Shown here piece after piece: positions 6,122 to 12,309 of a stretch of DNA of 12,309 nucleotides. The stretch is taken from NCBI GenBank assembly GCA_902373545.1, contig CABKMZ010000054.1, positions 1 through 12,309 on the forward strand. The letters run 5' to 3'. The translations under genes and the position numbers were made by a program. The stretch's first letter is position 1; every line of letters starts with the position of its first letter. Under the pieces are notes generated by a model that saw only the letters and a program-made list of their open reading frames with translations, did not search any database and was not told where the DNA came from. Origin of the DNA: an uncultured Actinomyces sp. Lineage in GTDB: Bacteria > Actinomycetota > Actinomycetes > Actinomycetales > Actinomycetaceae.

Positions 6122-7267
6122 ATGGAGTTCTCGCATGTGCACATCAAGAACTGGAAGAACTTCCAGGATCTGAGTTTTGATGTCGGCCCGCGGCTGTTTA
6201 TTGTTGGGCCGAATGCCGTCGGTAAGTCGAATCTTCTTGATGTGTTCCGTTTCCTTCGGGATATTGTTGCGCCCGGGGGTGGGATGGTTCAGGCTGTCGA
6301 TCAAAGGGGAGGGTACCGGAAGATACAGAGCCTCTTTGGTCGTCGGGCACCGTACCCGAGGATCGATGTGTCCATGCGGGACGGAGACGACACGTGGCGG
6401 TATGTGCTGGTCATCGAATGTGAGAAGTCCGGACATCGAAGGGTTCTTGTTCAGGAAGAACGGGTTGAATGTAACGGAAGGGTCTTGCTCAGCCGTCCGT
6501 CACAGGATGATAGAGATGATGTGGAGCTGCTGACGCAGACGCATCTGGAGCAAAAGGTCACCAATAAAGAGTTTCGAAAGATTGCTGACTTCTTTGGTCA
6601 GATCAGGTACTTCCATCCCGTTCCGCAAGTAATTAGAGGACTAACGGGGAATGATATACGGACCTCTGACCCGTATGGTTCCGATATTATTCAACAGATC
6701 AGTGAAACGCCTGATCGAACGCGGAAAGCGAGGCTCAGGCGTGTTCAGGCTGCCCTTCAACGGGCTATTCCTGAGTTTGAAGAGCTGAAGCTCGAAAAGG
6801 ATGCCATGGGTGTGCCCCACTTGGAGGTGGGTTACAAAAACTGGCGGGTGCGTCCGTCCTGGCAAAACGAGACGCAATTCTCGGACGGAACGCTGCGACT
6901 GCTGGGGTTACTCTGGGCGCTGGTCTCAACTCCTGCCGATGGTTCGAGCGTGCTGCTCCTTGAGGAGCCGGAGCTTTCGTTGCATTCCGCGCTCGTGGCT
7001 GAGCTACCATCTGTTTTCGCAGAGGCAAGGCGACAGGTGAAGGGTGGCGTGCAGATCATCCTCTCGAGTCATTCCGCTGAGATAGTGGATGATGAGACGG
7101 TCGGCGCGGATGAGGTCCTCGTACTCCTTCCCGGAACGAATGGGACGAATGGGAGTCTTCTCAGTGATCGTGATGACGCCGAATGTTACCTCGAGATTGA
7201 GACACCGTTCTCGGAGATCATTAGTGTTCTCATGGGCGCTGATGGGACGCCAAGTCTGACGCTCTGA
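6122..7267 (+). CDS. AAA_21/OLD-like ABC-fold ATPase of a two-gene defence-like cassette
   Basis: This 381-residue ATPase is of the SMC/RecF/OLD-like AAA_21 class. Walker A GPNAVGKS is at 29-36, a signature-like FSDGTLRLLGLL at 253-264, Walker B VLLLEEPELSLH at 277-288 and the switch His317 in LSSHSAE. The N-terminal MEFSHVHIKNWKNFQDLSF is the usual opening strand of these proteins. No TOPRIM domain is fused at the C-terminus; the partner gene 2 nt downstream probably supplies it. ATG 6122 was chosen because GAAGG precedes it and the family signature begins at once; the open frame extends upstream to 5918 but that part is not protein-like. Codon use is distinctly lower in GC than the flanking genes, a sign of transfer. 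Related two-gene ATPase/TOPRIM systems such as PARIS and other OLD-like pairs act against phage. That role is inferred here. Confidence 0.82.
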   Translation: MEFSHVHIKNWKNFQDLSFDVGPRLFIVGPNAVGKSNLLDVFRFLRDIVAPGGGMVQAVDQRGGYRKIQSLFGRRAPYPRIDVSMRDGDDTWRYVLVIECEKSGHRRVLVQEERVECNGRVLLSRPSQDDRDDVELLTQTHLEQKVTNKEFRKIADFFGQIRYFHPVPQVIRGLTGNDIRTSDPYGSDIIQQISETPDRTRKARLRRVQAALQRAIPEFEELKLEKDAMGVPHLEVGYKNWRVRPSWQNETQFSDGTLRLLGLLWALVSTPADGSSVLLLEEPELSLHSALVAELPSVFAEARRQVKGGVQIILSSHSAEIVDDETVGADEVLVLLPGTNGTNGSLLSDRDDAECYLEIETPFSEIISVLMGADGTPSLTL

Positions 7268-7269
7268 TC

Positions 7270-7884
7270 ATGAGTGCATCGATACCGAGGGCGTTGGTTT
7301 ACGTTGAGGGAAAGACAGACATCCCCGTGGTTCATGCCGTCATGAGGGCTGCGGGCTGGGAATGTGAGGAATTCATAGTAAAATCATTGAAAGGATCTAA
7401 GAAGCTAGAGGCTAGGCTAAGGGAACAGGCTAGGCTTCCTTCCCCAGTCCCGAGGATATTCATGCGAGATGCCGATGGGGATTGTCCTGTCGATATTAGA
7501 AGGCGGCTCCTGCCAAAGGGAAGCGCGGATACTGTTGTTCTTCGTGTGTGCGACGATGAGATTGAGAGCTGGCTTCTTGCGGATGACGTGGGTCTCTCCA
7601 GGTTTTTCAACATGCCGCTTGCAAAAGTTGAGTCACCGAACGGGGTGGATGCGAAGGAGCGAATGTTGGCCTGTGTGTCGAAGTATGGGAAGAAGAATAT
7701 CAAGGATTTTGTACGAAAGGAAAGCAAAAGCCATGGTGGGCGTGCCTTCATTTTCGGTGCGCGTTACGAAACAATTCTGACGCAGTTCATCACTGATGAG
7801 TGGAATATCGACAGAGCCGCGAAACGAAGTGACAGCCTCAAAAGGGCGCTACAACGCCTAGGTGAGCTGCACGAACGTTTCTAA
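7270..7884 (+). CDS. DUF4276-like/TOPRIM-like partner protein
   Basis: This 204-residue protein starts 2 nt after the ATPase stop. VYVEGKTD (Glu13) opens the fold in the way a TOPRIM does, FMRDADGD (Asp67, Asp69, Asp71) supplies an acidic metal-binding cluster, and VLRVCDDEIESWLLADD (about 90-106) matches the conserved ExExW(F/L)LxD signature I associate with DUF4276 proteins. A basic C-terminal half (KKNIKDFVRKESKSHGG) could contact nucleic acid. DUF4276 genes are commonly found next to AAA_21 ATPases, as here, and a nuclease or ATPase-gated effector role is likely but not shown. DUF4435 (AriB of PARIS) and RloB-like proteins are alternatives with a similar fold. GC content is as low as in the ATPase gene. 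There is no obvious strong terminator in the 69 nt that follow. Confidence 0.72.
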   Translation: MSASIPRALVYVEGKTDIPVVHAVMRAAGWECEEFIVKSLKGSKKLEARLREQARLPSPVPRIFMRDADGDCPVDIRRRLLPKGSADTVVLRVCDDEIESWLLADDVGLSRFFNMPLAKVESPNGVDAKERMLACVSKYGKKNIKDFVRKESKSHGGRAFIFGARYETILTQFITDEWNIDRAAKRSDSLKRALQRLGELHERF

Positions 7885-7953
7885 GCGGCGTCCTTGTTCG
7901 TTGGTCGTGCTGCGGGAGCGACACAAGACAAAACCTCGTAACGGTTGAGGGCT

Positions 7954-8607
7954 TTAGACCGCGGACGGCTGGCCCGGGTCGTTGCACATGGTGATGCCCT
8001 CGAAACCGGCGGCCCCCAGGACCTGGAAGATGTCGTCGAGGAGGACCATCGGCTCGGCCGTGCCCGCCGCGAACTCGGGGTGGCGGATCTCGATGGCGGC
8101 CATGCCTCGCGGGTCCGTGACCGGCTCGGTCTCGAACTTCTCCGACAGCAGTCGGTTCGCCTCCTCCAGGTCGGCGGGGGAGCCGAACGCCCAGGTCACG
8201 GCCTTGTTGCCCGCTCCCGTGGGGGTGCGCTGAATGTACATGCGCGTCATGAGGATGTGGCGCCCGTGGCGCGGGAACACGTCACCCACGCGCATAAACA
8301 GGGCGATGTCGGCTAGCTCGCCGCCCAGCGACGAATCTACCAGCGCGTACCCGTAGGCGCCGATGCCGCGCAGGGTCAGGGCGTCCGCGAGAAGCCCGAT
8401 GACCTCGTCACTGAAAGGCTCGGGCTGGAAGTACACGCCCTCGCCGACCCTCGGCGCGTCCGGGCCGAGCAGCGTGATGTCGAAGCCGGCGTCCGCCAGT
8501 GCGTCCCGCACGAGCGCCACGTTGTGCTCCGGGAAGGGATGCAGCGCGGCCGCGTTCGCGGCGATGCGCTCGATAAACACGTAGGTGGAAAAACCAAGCT
8601 CAGCCAT
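7954..8607 (-). CDS. conserved hypothetical protein
   Basis: A 217-residue protein without membrane segments or signal peptide; I do not recognise the family. It opens MAELGFSTYVFIERIAANAA and contains mixed alpha/beta sequence with VRDALADAGFDITLLGPD (about 31-48) and VLLDDIFQVLGAAGFEG near the C-terminus. The same frame stays open far upstream (to 8991) but that part is the shadow of the reductase gene. The start at 8605-8607 is chosen because TACAAT lies exactly 6 nt before the ATG and no Shine-Dalgarno is present, as expected for a leaderless mRNA. Codon use is typical of the high-GC host genes. Downstream, - strand CCTCAACCGTTACGAGG followed by TTTTGT is a weak terminator-like sequence (about 7928-7950). 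Confidence 0.7.
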   Translation of the reverse strand: MAELGFSTYVFIERIAANAAALHPFPEHNVALVRDALADAGFDITLLGPDAPRVGEGVYFQPEPFSDEVIGLLADALTLRGIGAYGYALVDSSLGGELADIALFMRVGDVFPRHGRHILMTRMYIQRTPTGAGNKAVTWAFGSPADLEEANRLLSEKFETEPVTDPRGMAAIEIRHPEFAAGTAEPMVLLDDIFQVLGAAGFEGITMCNDPGQPSAV

Positions 8608-8613
8608 GCGCTC

Positions 8614-8619
8614 ATTGTA
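8614..8619 (-). promoter_or_regulatory. -10 element, leaderless start
   Basis: On the - strand TACAAT is followed by GAGCGC and then the ATG at 8607. The 6-nt spacing places the transcription start at or next to the start codon. Confidence 0.5.
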
Positions 8620-8642
8620 AGCGCCGGGCCAGCCGGTCATGC

Positions 8643-8701
8643 GACGAGGCCGCGGCACCCCGGGCGGTCGGGTGACCACGAGGGGAGGCCACGGCCTCGT
8701 C
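8643..8701 (-). terminator. long-loop inverted repeat behind the flavin reductase gene
   Basis: GACGAGGCCG (8643-8652) and CGGCCTCGTC (8692-8701) form a perfect 10-bp stem. The 39-nt interior carries smaller complementary segments (GGTC/GACC). It lies between the reductase stop at 8714 and the promoter of the next gene, so termination is plausible, but no T-run follows. Confidence 0.4.
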
Positions 8702-8713
8702 AATGACGGAGAG

Positions 8714-9463
8714 TCAGCGCAGGCACAGGCCCTGCTCGTTGAGGACCTCCATGATGGGGGAGACGTGCGCGCCGCCCACGCCGATGTTGGTGGCGACCAG
8801 GTGGGTGAAGGACTCGAGGCGCGAACCCGAGCGCAGGTCGTAGTACTCGGTGACCTCGCGGTCGTAGTCTGCCAGCGTCTCCGTGTAGGACTCCACGCGC
8901 GGGTACGTGTTCTTCGCGGTGACGACCGACAGGGGCATGCGCGGCTTCTGGCCGGGCTCCTGGTCCGGGTGTCCCACGAGCAAGCCGACAACCGGGAAGG
9001 TCAGTTCCGGCAGCTCCAGCGCATCGACGACGCCGCGCGGATCGGTCAGGATCGAGCCGAGGTAGACGGTGCCCAGGCCCATCGACTCGGCGGCCACGAC
9101 CACGTTCTGCGCGGCCAGCAGCGCGTCCTCGAGCGCCGTGAGGAACAGGTTGATCGACCCCAGGGCCTCCGAGGAGACGCCCTGCTCGGCGCGGATGCGG
9201 CTGTTGCGGTACAGGTCGGCGACGAAGATGAACAGGTCGCCCTTCGTGCCGCCCACGTAGGGCTGGCCGGACGCCTCGGCGATTGCGGCGCGCACCTGCG
9301 GGTCGGTGATGTGCAGGATCGTGCACGCCTGCAGGAACGAGGAAGTGGCCGTGTGTCGGGCCACCTCCATGAGCGTGGTGACCTCCTCCTCGGTGAGGGG
9401 CTGGTCCTTGTAGGCGCGGATCGTGCGGTGGGCGAGTTGGCTCGCAATCGTCTCGTTTGTCAT
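8714..9463 (-). CDS. NfsA/FRP-type NADPH-dependent flavin (nitro)reductase
   Basis: This 249-residue cytosolic flavoprotein belongs to the nitroreductase superfamily, NfsA/flavin reductase P branch, which uses FMN and NAD(P)H to reduce nitroaromatics, quinones, chromate or free flavin. The N-terminal HRTIRAYKDQPL (12-23) contains the Arg residues that grip FMN phosphate. SSFLQAC follows at about 41-47, GGTKGDLFIFVADL supplies the central strand, AAQNVVVAAESMGLGTVYLG is the dimer-core helix, and FPVVGLLVGHPD precedes a KPRMPL motif typical of the NfsA branch. Length fits the family (about 240-250). It has no Shine-Dalgarno; TAGAAT lies 6 nt before the ATG, pointing to a leaderless transcript. 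It is divergent from the alpha/beta hydrolase with only 23 bp between the two starts. Confidence 0.88.
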   Translation of the reverse strand: MTNETIASQLAHRTIRAYKDQPLTEEEVTTLMEVARHTATSSFLQACTILHITDPQVRAAIAEASGQPYVGGTKGDLFIFVADLYRNSRIRAEQGVSSEALGSINLFLTALEDALLAAQNVVVAAESMGLGTVYLGSILTDPRGVVDALELPELTFPVVGLLVGHPDQEPGQKPRMPLSVVTAKNTYPRVESYTETLADYDREVTEYYDLRSGSRLESFTHLVATNIGVGGAHVSPIMEVLNEQGLCLR

Positions 9464-9469
9464 GCGTTC

Positions 9470-9479
9470 ATTCTATGAT
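9470..9479. promoter_or_regulatory. overlapping divergent -10 elements
   Basis: The ten bases ATTCTATGAT carry a - strand -10 (TAGAAT, 9470-9475), 6 nt before the reductase ATG, and a + strand -10 (TATGAT, 9474-9479), 7 nt before the hydrolase GTG at 9487. The two overlap by 2 bp, so RNA polymerase could open only one at a time. Confidence 0.5.
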
Positions 9480-9486
9480 TGGGCGC

Positions 9487-10422
9487 GTGAAACGAATAGA
9501 GCCTTTCGGTCCCTTCGCTCTGGACTCGCGCGTAACTGCCGTGGCCGTGCCCTCCCCGGCCGGAGAACTGAGCGGCCTGCTGACCGGCCCGAGCGCCCCC
9601 AGCCTCGTCGACGGAACCCCCACGATCTCTGCCGCCTCGGCCCCGGGCGCCGCGGGGGAAAGCCGCGTCCTCCTCGTCCCCGGTTACACGGGCTCCAAGG
9701 AAGACTACGCCCCCGTCCTGCCCTTCCTCGGGGAGGCGGGCTGGGACGTGCTCGCCTACTCGCAACGAGGCCAGGGCGGGTCCGCCGCGCCAGTCGGCCT
9801 GGGCGCCTACGGGATGAGCGACTTCGTCGGCGACCTCATCGCCGTCGCCGAGGCCTGGGCCGGGACCACGGGTCGCGTCCACCTCGTGGGCCACTCCTTC
9901 GGCGGCATCGTTGCGCGCGCAGCCGTCGTGAAGCGCCCCGATCTCTTCGCCTCCGTCACCCTGTTCTGCTCGGGGCGCGCCGTCCACGACCGGATGAACA
10001 CTTTGACGATCCTCGACCCCCTGCCCACGGGCCCCGGCGCGCGCCAGCAGGTGCTGCGCGCCTACTTCCCGGACATGAACTTTGACGAGCCCGGCGTCGG
10101 ATGGGCGGAATTCCAGCGTGTCCGCGCGCTGGACACGGCCTCGGAAAACCTGGTGGGCATCGCCCGCATCCTCTCCCAGCTGCGCCCCGACACCCCCGCG
10201 CTGGCGGCTACGGGCGTGCCTGTGCACGTCCTGTACGGGGACCAGGATGAGATCTGGCCGCCCTCGTGGTACGCCGAGGAGGCCGCAGACCTGGGTGCCC
10301 GCGAGAGCATCATTCGCGGGGGTGCGCACAGCGCGCAGCTGCAGTTCCCGCAGCAGTGGGCGGACCTGGCGAGCTCGTTCTGGGCGGAGGTTGAGTCGGG
10401 GGCGCTCGTCTGGTCGCTGTGA
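9487..10422 (+). CDS. alpha/beta hydrolase
   Basis: A 311-residue serine hydrolase of the alpha/beta fold, probably an esterase or lipase-like enzyme; substrate unknown. RVLLVPGYTGSKEDY forms the oxyanion region, LAYSQRGQGGS the following loop, and GHSFGG the nucleophile elbow with Ser137. Asp252 or Asp254 in YGDQDEIWP and His281 in RGGAHSAQ complete the triad. There is no signal peptide, so the enzyme should be cytosolic. GTG 9487 was chosen because TATGAT lies 7 nt upstream (leaderless); an in-frame ATG at 9475 falls inside that -10, and TTG 9457 lies within the divergent gene. High-GC codon use matches the chromosome. It is followed by the lipoprotein gene, which has its own promoter. Confidence 0.88.
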   Translation: MKRIEPFGPFALDSRVTAVAVPSPAGELSGLLTGPSAPSLVDGTPTISAASAPGAAGESRVLLVPGYTGSKEDYAPVLPFLGEAGWDVLAYSQRGQGGSAAPVGLGAYGMSDFVGDLIAVAEAWAGTTGRVHLVGHSFGGIVARAAVVKRPDLFASVTLFCSGRAVHDRMNTLTILDPLPTGPGARQQVLRAYFPDMNFDEPGVGWAEFQRVRALDTASENLVGIARILSQLRPDTPALAATGVPVHVLYGDQDEIWPPSWYAEEAADLGARESIIRGGAHSAQLQFPQQWADLASSFWAEVESGALVWSL

Positions 10423-10482
10423 CCTATGTGTACGTTGTCCCAAAAGGTGGCATGGTGGCGCATCGGCGTGAGCTCCGCTGCC

Positions 10483-10488
10483 TATGAT
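10483..10488 (+). promoter_or_regulatory. -10 element, leaderless start
   Basis: TATGAT is followed by GGGGGT and then the lipoprotein ATG at 10495. The 6-nt spacing fits leaderless transcription, although GGGGG could also act as a poor, too-close Shine-Dalgarno. No good -35 was seen. Confidence 0.45.
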
Positions 10489-10494
10489 GGGGGT

Positions 10495-10890
10495 ATGAAC
10501 AAGCGTTCCATCCTCACTGCAGTGCTCGCACTCGGCCTGGGCGTCACCGCCCTGACCGGCTGCAATTCCAACACCGGCGCCAACTACGTGACGCCCAGCA
10601 ACGTCGAGACCATCACGAACACGATCGCCGAAATCGGCGATCAGGGTGTCAAGGTCCCCGAGAAGCGCGACCTGAAGGTCGTGCTCCCCGAGTCCGACAT
10701 GGCAGCCGACTACAAGGTTGACATCTCGGACCCCGAGACCCTCTCCGCGGGCAAGCCCGACAAGAACATCATCACCCTGCATCCGCTCAAGGTGACCGGC
10801 GAGGACGCGGCCCCCGTGACCGTGACCCTCACCGACAAGGACGGCATCACCACCGACTTCAAGGTGACCGTCACCGAGGGCGCCAACTGA
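10495..10890 (+). CDS. small secreted lipoprotein
   Basis: This 131-residue protein has a classic lipoprotein signal: MNKR, then the hydrophobic segment ILTAVLALGLGVTAL, then the lipobox LTGC with Cys23 as the lipidated residue. The mature part is short and polar, with strand-rich, threonine/valine repeats such as VTVTLTDKDGITTDFKVTV at the C-terminus, suggesting a small beta-sandwich facing outward from the membrane. It shares no enzyme motif that I can identify. The frame is open upstream to 10426, but that part is not signal-like. It is the last + strand gene before a strong hairpin shared with the convergent toxin gene. Confidence 0.82.
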   Translation: MNKRSILTAVLALGLGVTALTGCNSNTGANYVTPSNVETITNTIAEIGDQGVKVPEKRDLKVVLPESDMAADYKVDISDPETLSAGKPDKNIITLHPLKVTGEDAAPVTVTLTDKDGITTDFKVTVTEGAN

Positions 10891-10904
10891 ATCAACCGCA
10901 TGAA

Positions 10905-10935
10905 AGGGCCCGGGATCGTAGCGATCCCGGGCCCT
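10905..10935. terminator. bidirectional hairpin terminator
   Basis: AGGGCCCGGGATCG (10905-10918) pairs perfectly over 14 bp with 10922-10935 around the loop TAG. It sits between the convergent lipoprotein and toxin genes and can serve both. T-runs are weak. Confidence 0.8.
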
Positions 10936-10961
10936 CCCGTATTGGTGCCTGATCGGGCATC

Positions 10962-11480
10962 TCACAGAGCGTCGATGAACTCCCGCATAGCGCGCAGCGG
11001 CAACACCAGGTGGTTCTCCGCTCCCGGGCAGGGAACAAACTGCGAGGACTGGCTGAGGTAGAACTCGCGCGCGTGGTCGTTGGCACAGTGGACCAGGAGG
11101 GCGGCAAAACCGGCGTCGTTGCTGACCTTGTAGGCTCGCAAGAGTGCGTCTTTGAGTAGGGCTGCGCCGATGCCTCGTCCCTGCGCGCGCTGATCGACGG
11201 CGAGGCGCGCAAGGAGGAGTACCGGACAGGGCTCGGGGCGTTGACTGGGTTTCAGGGCATCTGGAAGTTTGCTGCGCTGCACTGCCCCCATCGATAGGGC
11301 GTAGAAGCCCAGTGTGTCGGGTTCCTGTGTTGTGACGAAAACGCGAGCGTTTCCGGCTCGGTGATTCTGCCACGCGAAGCGGTGGAACCAGTCGTCGATC
11401 TCGGCGTTGCCCGACTGGAAGCGTGATCGGTCATCCCTCCGCTCGAGAGGCCGAGGTTCTTGCAGGACTGGTACGTACAT
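10962..11480 (-). CDS. GNAT acetyltransferase toxin (TacT-type)
   Basis: This 172-residue GCN5-related acetyltransferase is of the kind paired with DUF1778 antitoxins; TacT and AtaT relatives acetylate the amino acid on charged tRNAs and stop translation. The acetyl-CoA pyrophosphate loop QRAQGRGIGAAL is at 97-108, preceded by the LLLARLAVD strand. HCANDHAREFYLSQSSQF (131-148) carries Tyr141, the expected general acid. GNARVFVT and GFYALSMG are the preceding core strands. Length fits the family. It starts inside the antitoxin stop (TGATG, 1-nt overlap), so translation is coupled and the antitoxin comes first. Which tRNA it attacks cannot be read from sequence. Confidence 0.88.
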   Translation of the reverse strand: MYVPVLQEPRPLERRDDRSRFQSGNAEIDDWFHRFAWQNHRAGNARVFVTTQEPDTLGFYALSMGAVQRSKLPDALKPSQRPEPCPVLLLARLAVDQRAQGRGIGAALLKDALLRAYKVSNDAGFAALLVHCANDHAREFYLSQSSQFVPCPGAENHLVLPLRAMREFIDAL

Positions 11481-11788
11481 CAGTTCTCGAGTGCGCGTGA
11501 GGCGTTCAAGTCGATGTGAGTGCCGAAGGGCGAGGGGCGATCAAAGAGTTTGCGCAGCTTGGGATCGTCCGTCGGCGAGGCCGCAAGGATTTCTTCGAAG
11601 CGGGCGTGCTCCTCTTCGTTCAGAATGAAGAAGCGCTGGTCGGCGAGACGTCGCTCTGCCTCCAATGTGGCTGCGGAGAGGACGAAATCGCTGATGCTAC
11701 GGGTGTCCTGTTCGGCCGCCCGACGAATGAGCGCATCCTGTTCTTCGGTGAGGCGCAGGTCCAGGCGTCGTGTCTTCGTGGTGCTCAT
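11480..11788 (-). CDS. DUF1778 (TacA-type) antitoxin
   Basis: This 102-residue antitoxin opens with a ribbon-helix-helix domain: the KTRRLDLRLTEEQDALIRRA strand and helix (5-24), then SISDFVLSAATLEAERRL (31-48), which matches the family's (S/T)xxFVxxAAxxxAE pattern. The C-terminal segment FFILNEEEHARFEEIL (53-68) is the part that wraps the GNAT toxin in known pairs. After it comes a tail of about 30 residues. The ATG at 11786-11788 has a good GAGGAG ribosome site 7 nt upstream. It is transcribed ahead of the toxin and should repress its own promoter through the palindrome at 11804-11830, with the toxin as corepressor or derepressor. Confidence 0.9.
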   Translation of the reverse strand: MSTTKTRRLDLRLTEEQDALIRRAAEQDTRSISDFVLSAATLEAERRLADQRFFILNEEEHARFEEILAASPTDDPKLRKLFDRPSPFGTHIDLNASRALEN

Positions 11789-11803
11789 CGGTTGTCTCCT
11801 CTC

Positions 11804-11830
11804 ATCTGTACGGAATATATCCGTACAGAT
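11804..11830 (-). promoter_or_regulatory. palindromic operator/promoter of the toxin-antitoxin operon
   Basis: ATCTGTACGGA (11804-11814) and TCCGTACAGAT (11820-11830) are perfect 11-bp inverted repeats around a 5-nt AT core. On the - strand the centre reads TATATT, a good -10, so binding of the ribbon-helix-helix antitoxin would block RNA polymerase. It ends 16 bp before the antitoxin start. Confidence 0.75.
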
Positions 11831-12077
11831 CGTACTCTAGCATGTCGGGACGAGGCCGTGGCCACCTTCCGGTTCCACGCGCGGGTACGAGAAAAGGGGC
11901 TCTTCGCATTTAAGGGTGTAGGAGGTGTCGGATTGGGCCGGAGTGGGCTGGAGTGCAGGTGGTGGCGTGGGCGGCGTGCCCGTCCTGCCGCCAGTAGGGC
12001 CCAGGTGCGCATGGAGGGGTGTGGCGGTGAGTGGTTCGGTGTGCCAGTTCCGCGTTTGTTCTTGTTTGTTGGGGCAC
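11831..12077. other. intergenic stretch without a recognisable gene
   Basis: Several frames are open on both strands because of the high GC content, but none has a ribosome site, protein-like composition or a recognised motif. It becomes G/T-rich on the + strand (about 11915-12075). Confidence 0.4.
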
Positions 12078-12180
12078 TGCACCCGATCCGTAGGCAATGC
12101 ACCTCTTCTGTTCGGGTGCACCGCCACGTAACGGGTGCACCGCCACGTAACGGGTGCACCGCCACGTAACGGGTACAGCG
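12078..12180. repeat. phased TGCACC array with three exact 19-bp repeats
   Basis: GGGTGCACCGCCACGTAAC occurs three times in tandem (12114-12132, 12133-12151, 12152-12170), with a degenerate fourth start (GGGTACAGCG, 12171-12180). The core TGCACC also appears upstream, at 12078 and 12098, so the cores fall at 12078, 12098, 12117, 12136 and 12155, spaced 19-20 bp. It may be a protein-binding array (iteron-like) or slippage-expanded DNA. Confidence 0.7.
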
Positions 12181-12199
12181 CCCCCGTGCTTGTGGCGTT

Positions 12200-12309
12200 T
12201 GAACTGCGCCCCGAAACTTGGACGCGTTTAATGGTAGCCGTTATGCGGCTTCCCGTAGGGCCTGATCCCGGTATTCTGCCGGGGTCAGGCCCTTGAGCTT
12301 TACTTGGCG
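12200..12309 (-). mobile_element. IS3-family insertion sequence, right end (runs off the window)
   Basis: The sequence from 12200, TGAACTGCGCCCCGAAACTT then GGAC, has the TG start and the CTGxxCCC...TTGGAC pattern of IS3-family terminal inverted repeats. A transposase C-terminus begins 18 bp inside it. The other end lies outside the window, so target duplication cannot be checked. Confidence 0.75.
12241..12309 (-). CDS. IS3-family transposase (OrfB), C-terminal 22 residues
   Basis: The - strand reads RQVKLKGLTPAEYRDQALRE followed by AA and a TAA stop at 12241-12243. KLxGLTPxEYRxQAL is the characteristic end of IS3-family OrfB (rve-type DDE integrase, e.g. IS3/IS150-like) transposases. The gene is cut by the window edge, so intactness is unknown. 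Confidence 0.8.
   Translation of the reverse strand, partial: RQVKLKGLTPAEYRDQALREAA

Noticed and set aside
8608..8991. N-terminal extension of the hypothetical protein at 7954-8607
   Set aside because: It reads the reductase gene in the wrong frame; the leaderless-type -10 and the change in composition support the start at 8607.
9460..11373. A 637-residue open frame on the - strand
   Set aside because: It is antisense to the hydrolase and lipoprotein genes, rich in Arg/Gly/His with no domain, and results from high GC at third positions of the real genes.
11837..12165. Small - strand proteins beginning MAVHP
   Set aside because: The same peptide start appears in all three frames because the 19-bp repeat shifts frame each time; no ribosome site.
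12114..12170. CRISPR array
   Set aside because: The three units are directly adjacent 19-bp tandem repeats with no spacers and no cas genes in the window.

Overview
The window is GC-rich, with strong GC preference at third codon positions, many Shine-Dalgarno-less genes and actinobacterial protein families. It looks like a chromosomal segment from a member of the Actinomycetaceae (Actinomyces/Schaalia-like); this is inferred from composition and gene style, and no marker gene is present to prove it. No rRNA, tRNA or CRISPR array was seen.

Layout. (1) 1-430: frameshifted 3' end of an unrecognised + strand gene, then a strong terminator. (2) 431-4612: a three-gene + strand operon made of a DASS-type sodium:anion symporter, a histidine kinase with a cyclic-nucleotide-binding-like domain, and a single-domain response regulator, closed by a 14-bp-stem terminator. 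(3) 4690-5720: an unusual accessory patch. It holds a 24-residue amphipathic peptide gene (- strand) with its own AT-rich promoter and several hairpins, a decayed second copy of the response-regulator 3' end together with a copy of its terminator, and a short membrane ORF on the - strand. (4) 5706-6121: about 400 bp without a convincing gene, ending in an inverted repeat and promoter-like sequence. (5) 6122-7884: a lower-GC two-gene cassette encoding an AAA_21/OLD-like ATPase and a DUF4276/TOPRIM-like partner, a plausible anti-phage defence module acquired horizontally. (6) 7954-10890: ordinary high-GC genes (conserved hypothetical, NfsA-type flavin reductase, alpha/beta hydrolase, small lipoprotein), all with -10 hexamers placed 6-7 nt before the start codon, which suggests leaderless mRNAs. 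(7) 10962-11830: a DUF1778/GNAT (TacA-TacT-type) toxin-antitoxin pair under a palindromic operator. (8) 12078-12309: a phased TGCACC repeat array next to the end of an IS3-family element that runs out of the window.

How parts work together. The symporter, kinase and regulator are coupled (1-nt gap, then ATGA overlap) and probably form a transport/sensing unit. The ATPase and DUF4276 genes are 2 nt apart and should act as one system. The antitoxin and toxin overlap by one base and should be autoregulated. The most interesting stretch is 4690-7884, where a duplicated and decayed regulator, a tiny peptide gene with a highly structured transcript and a probable defence cassette sit between two blocks of ordinary chromosomal genes.
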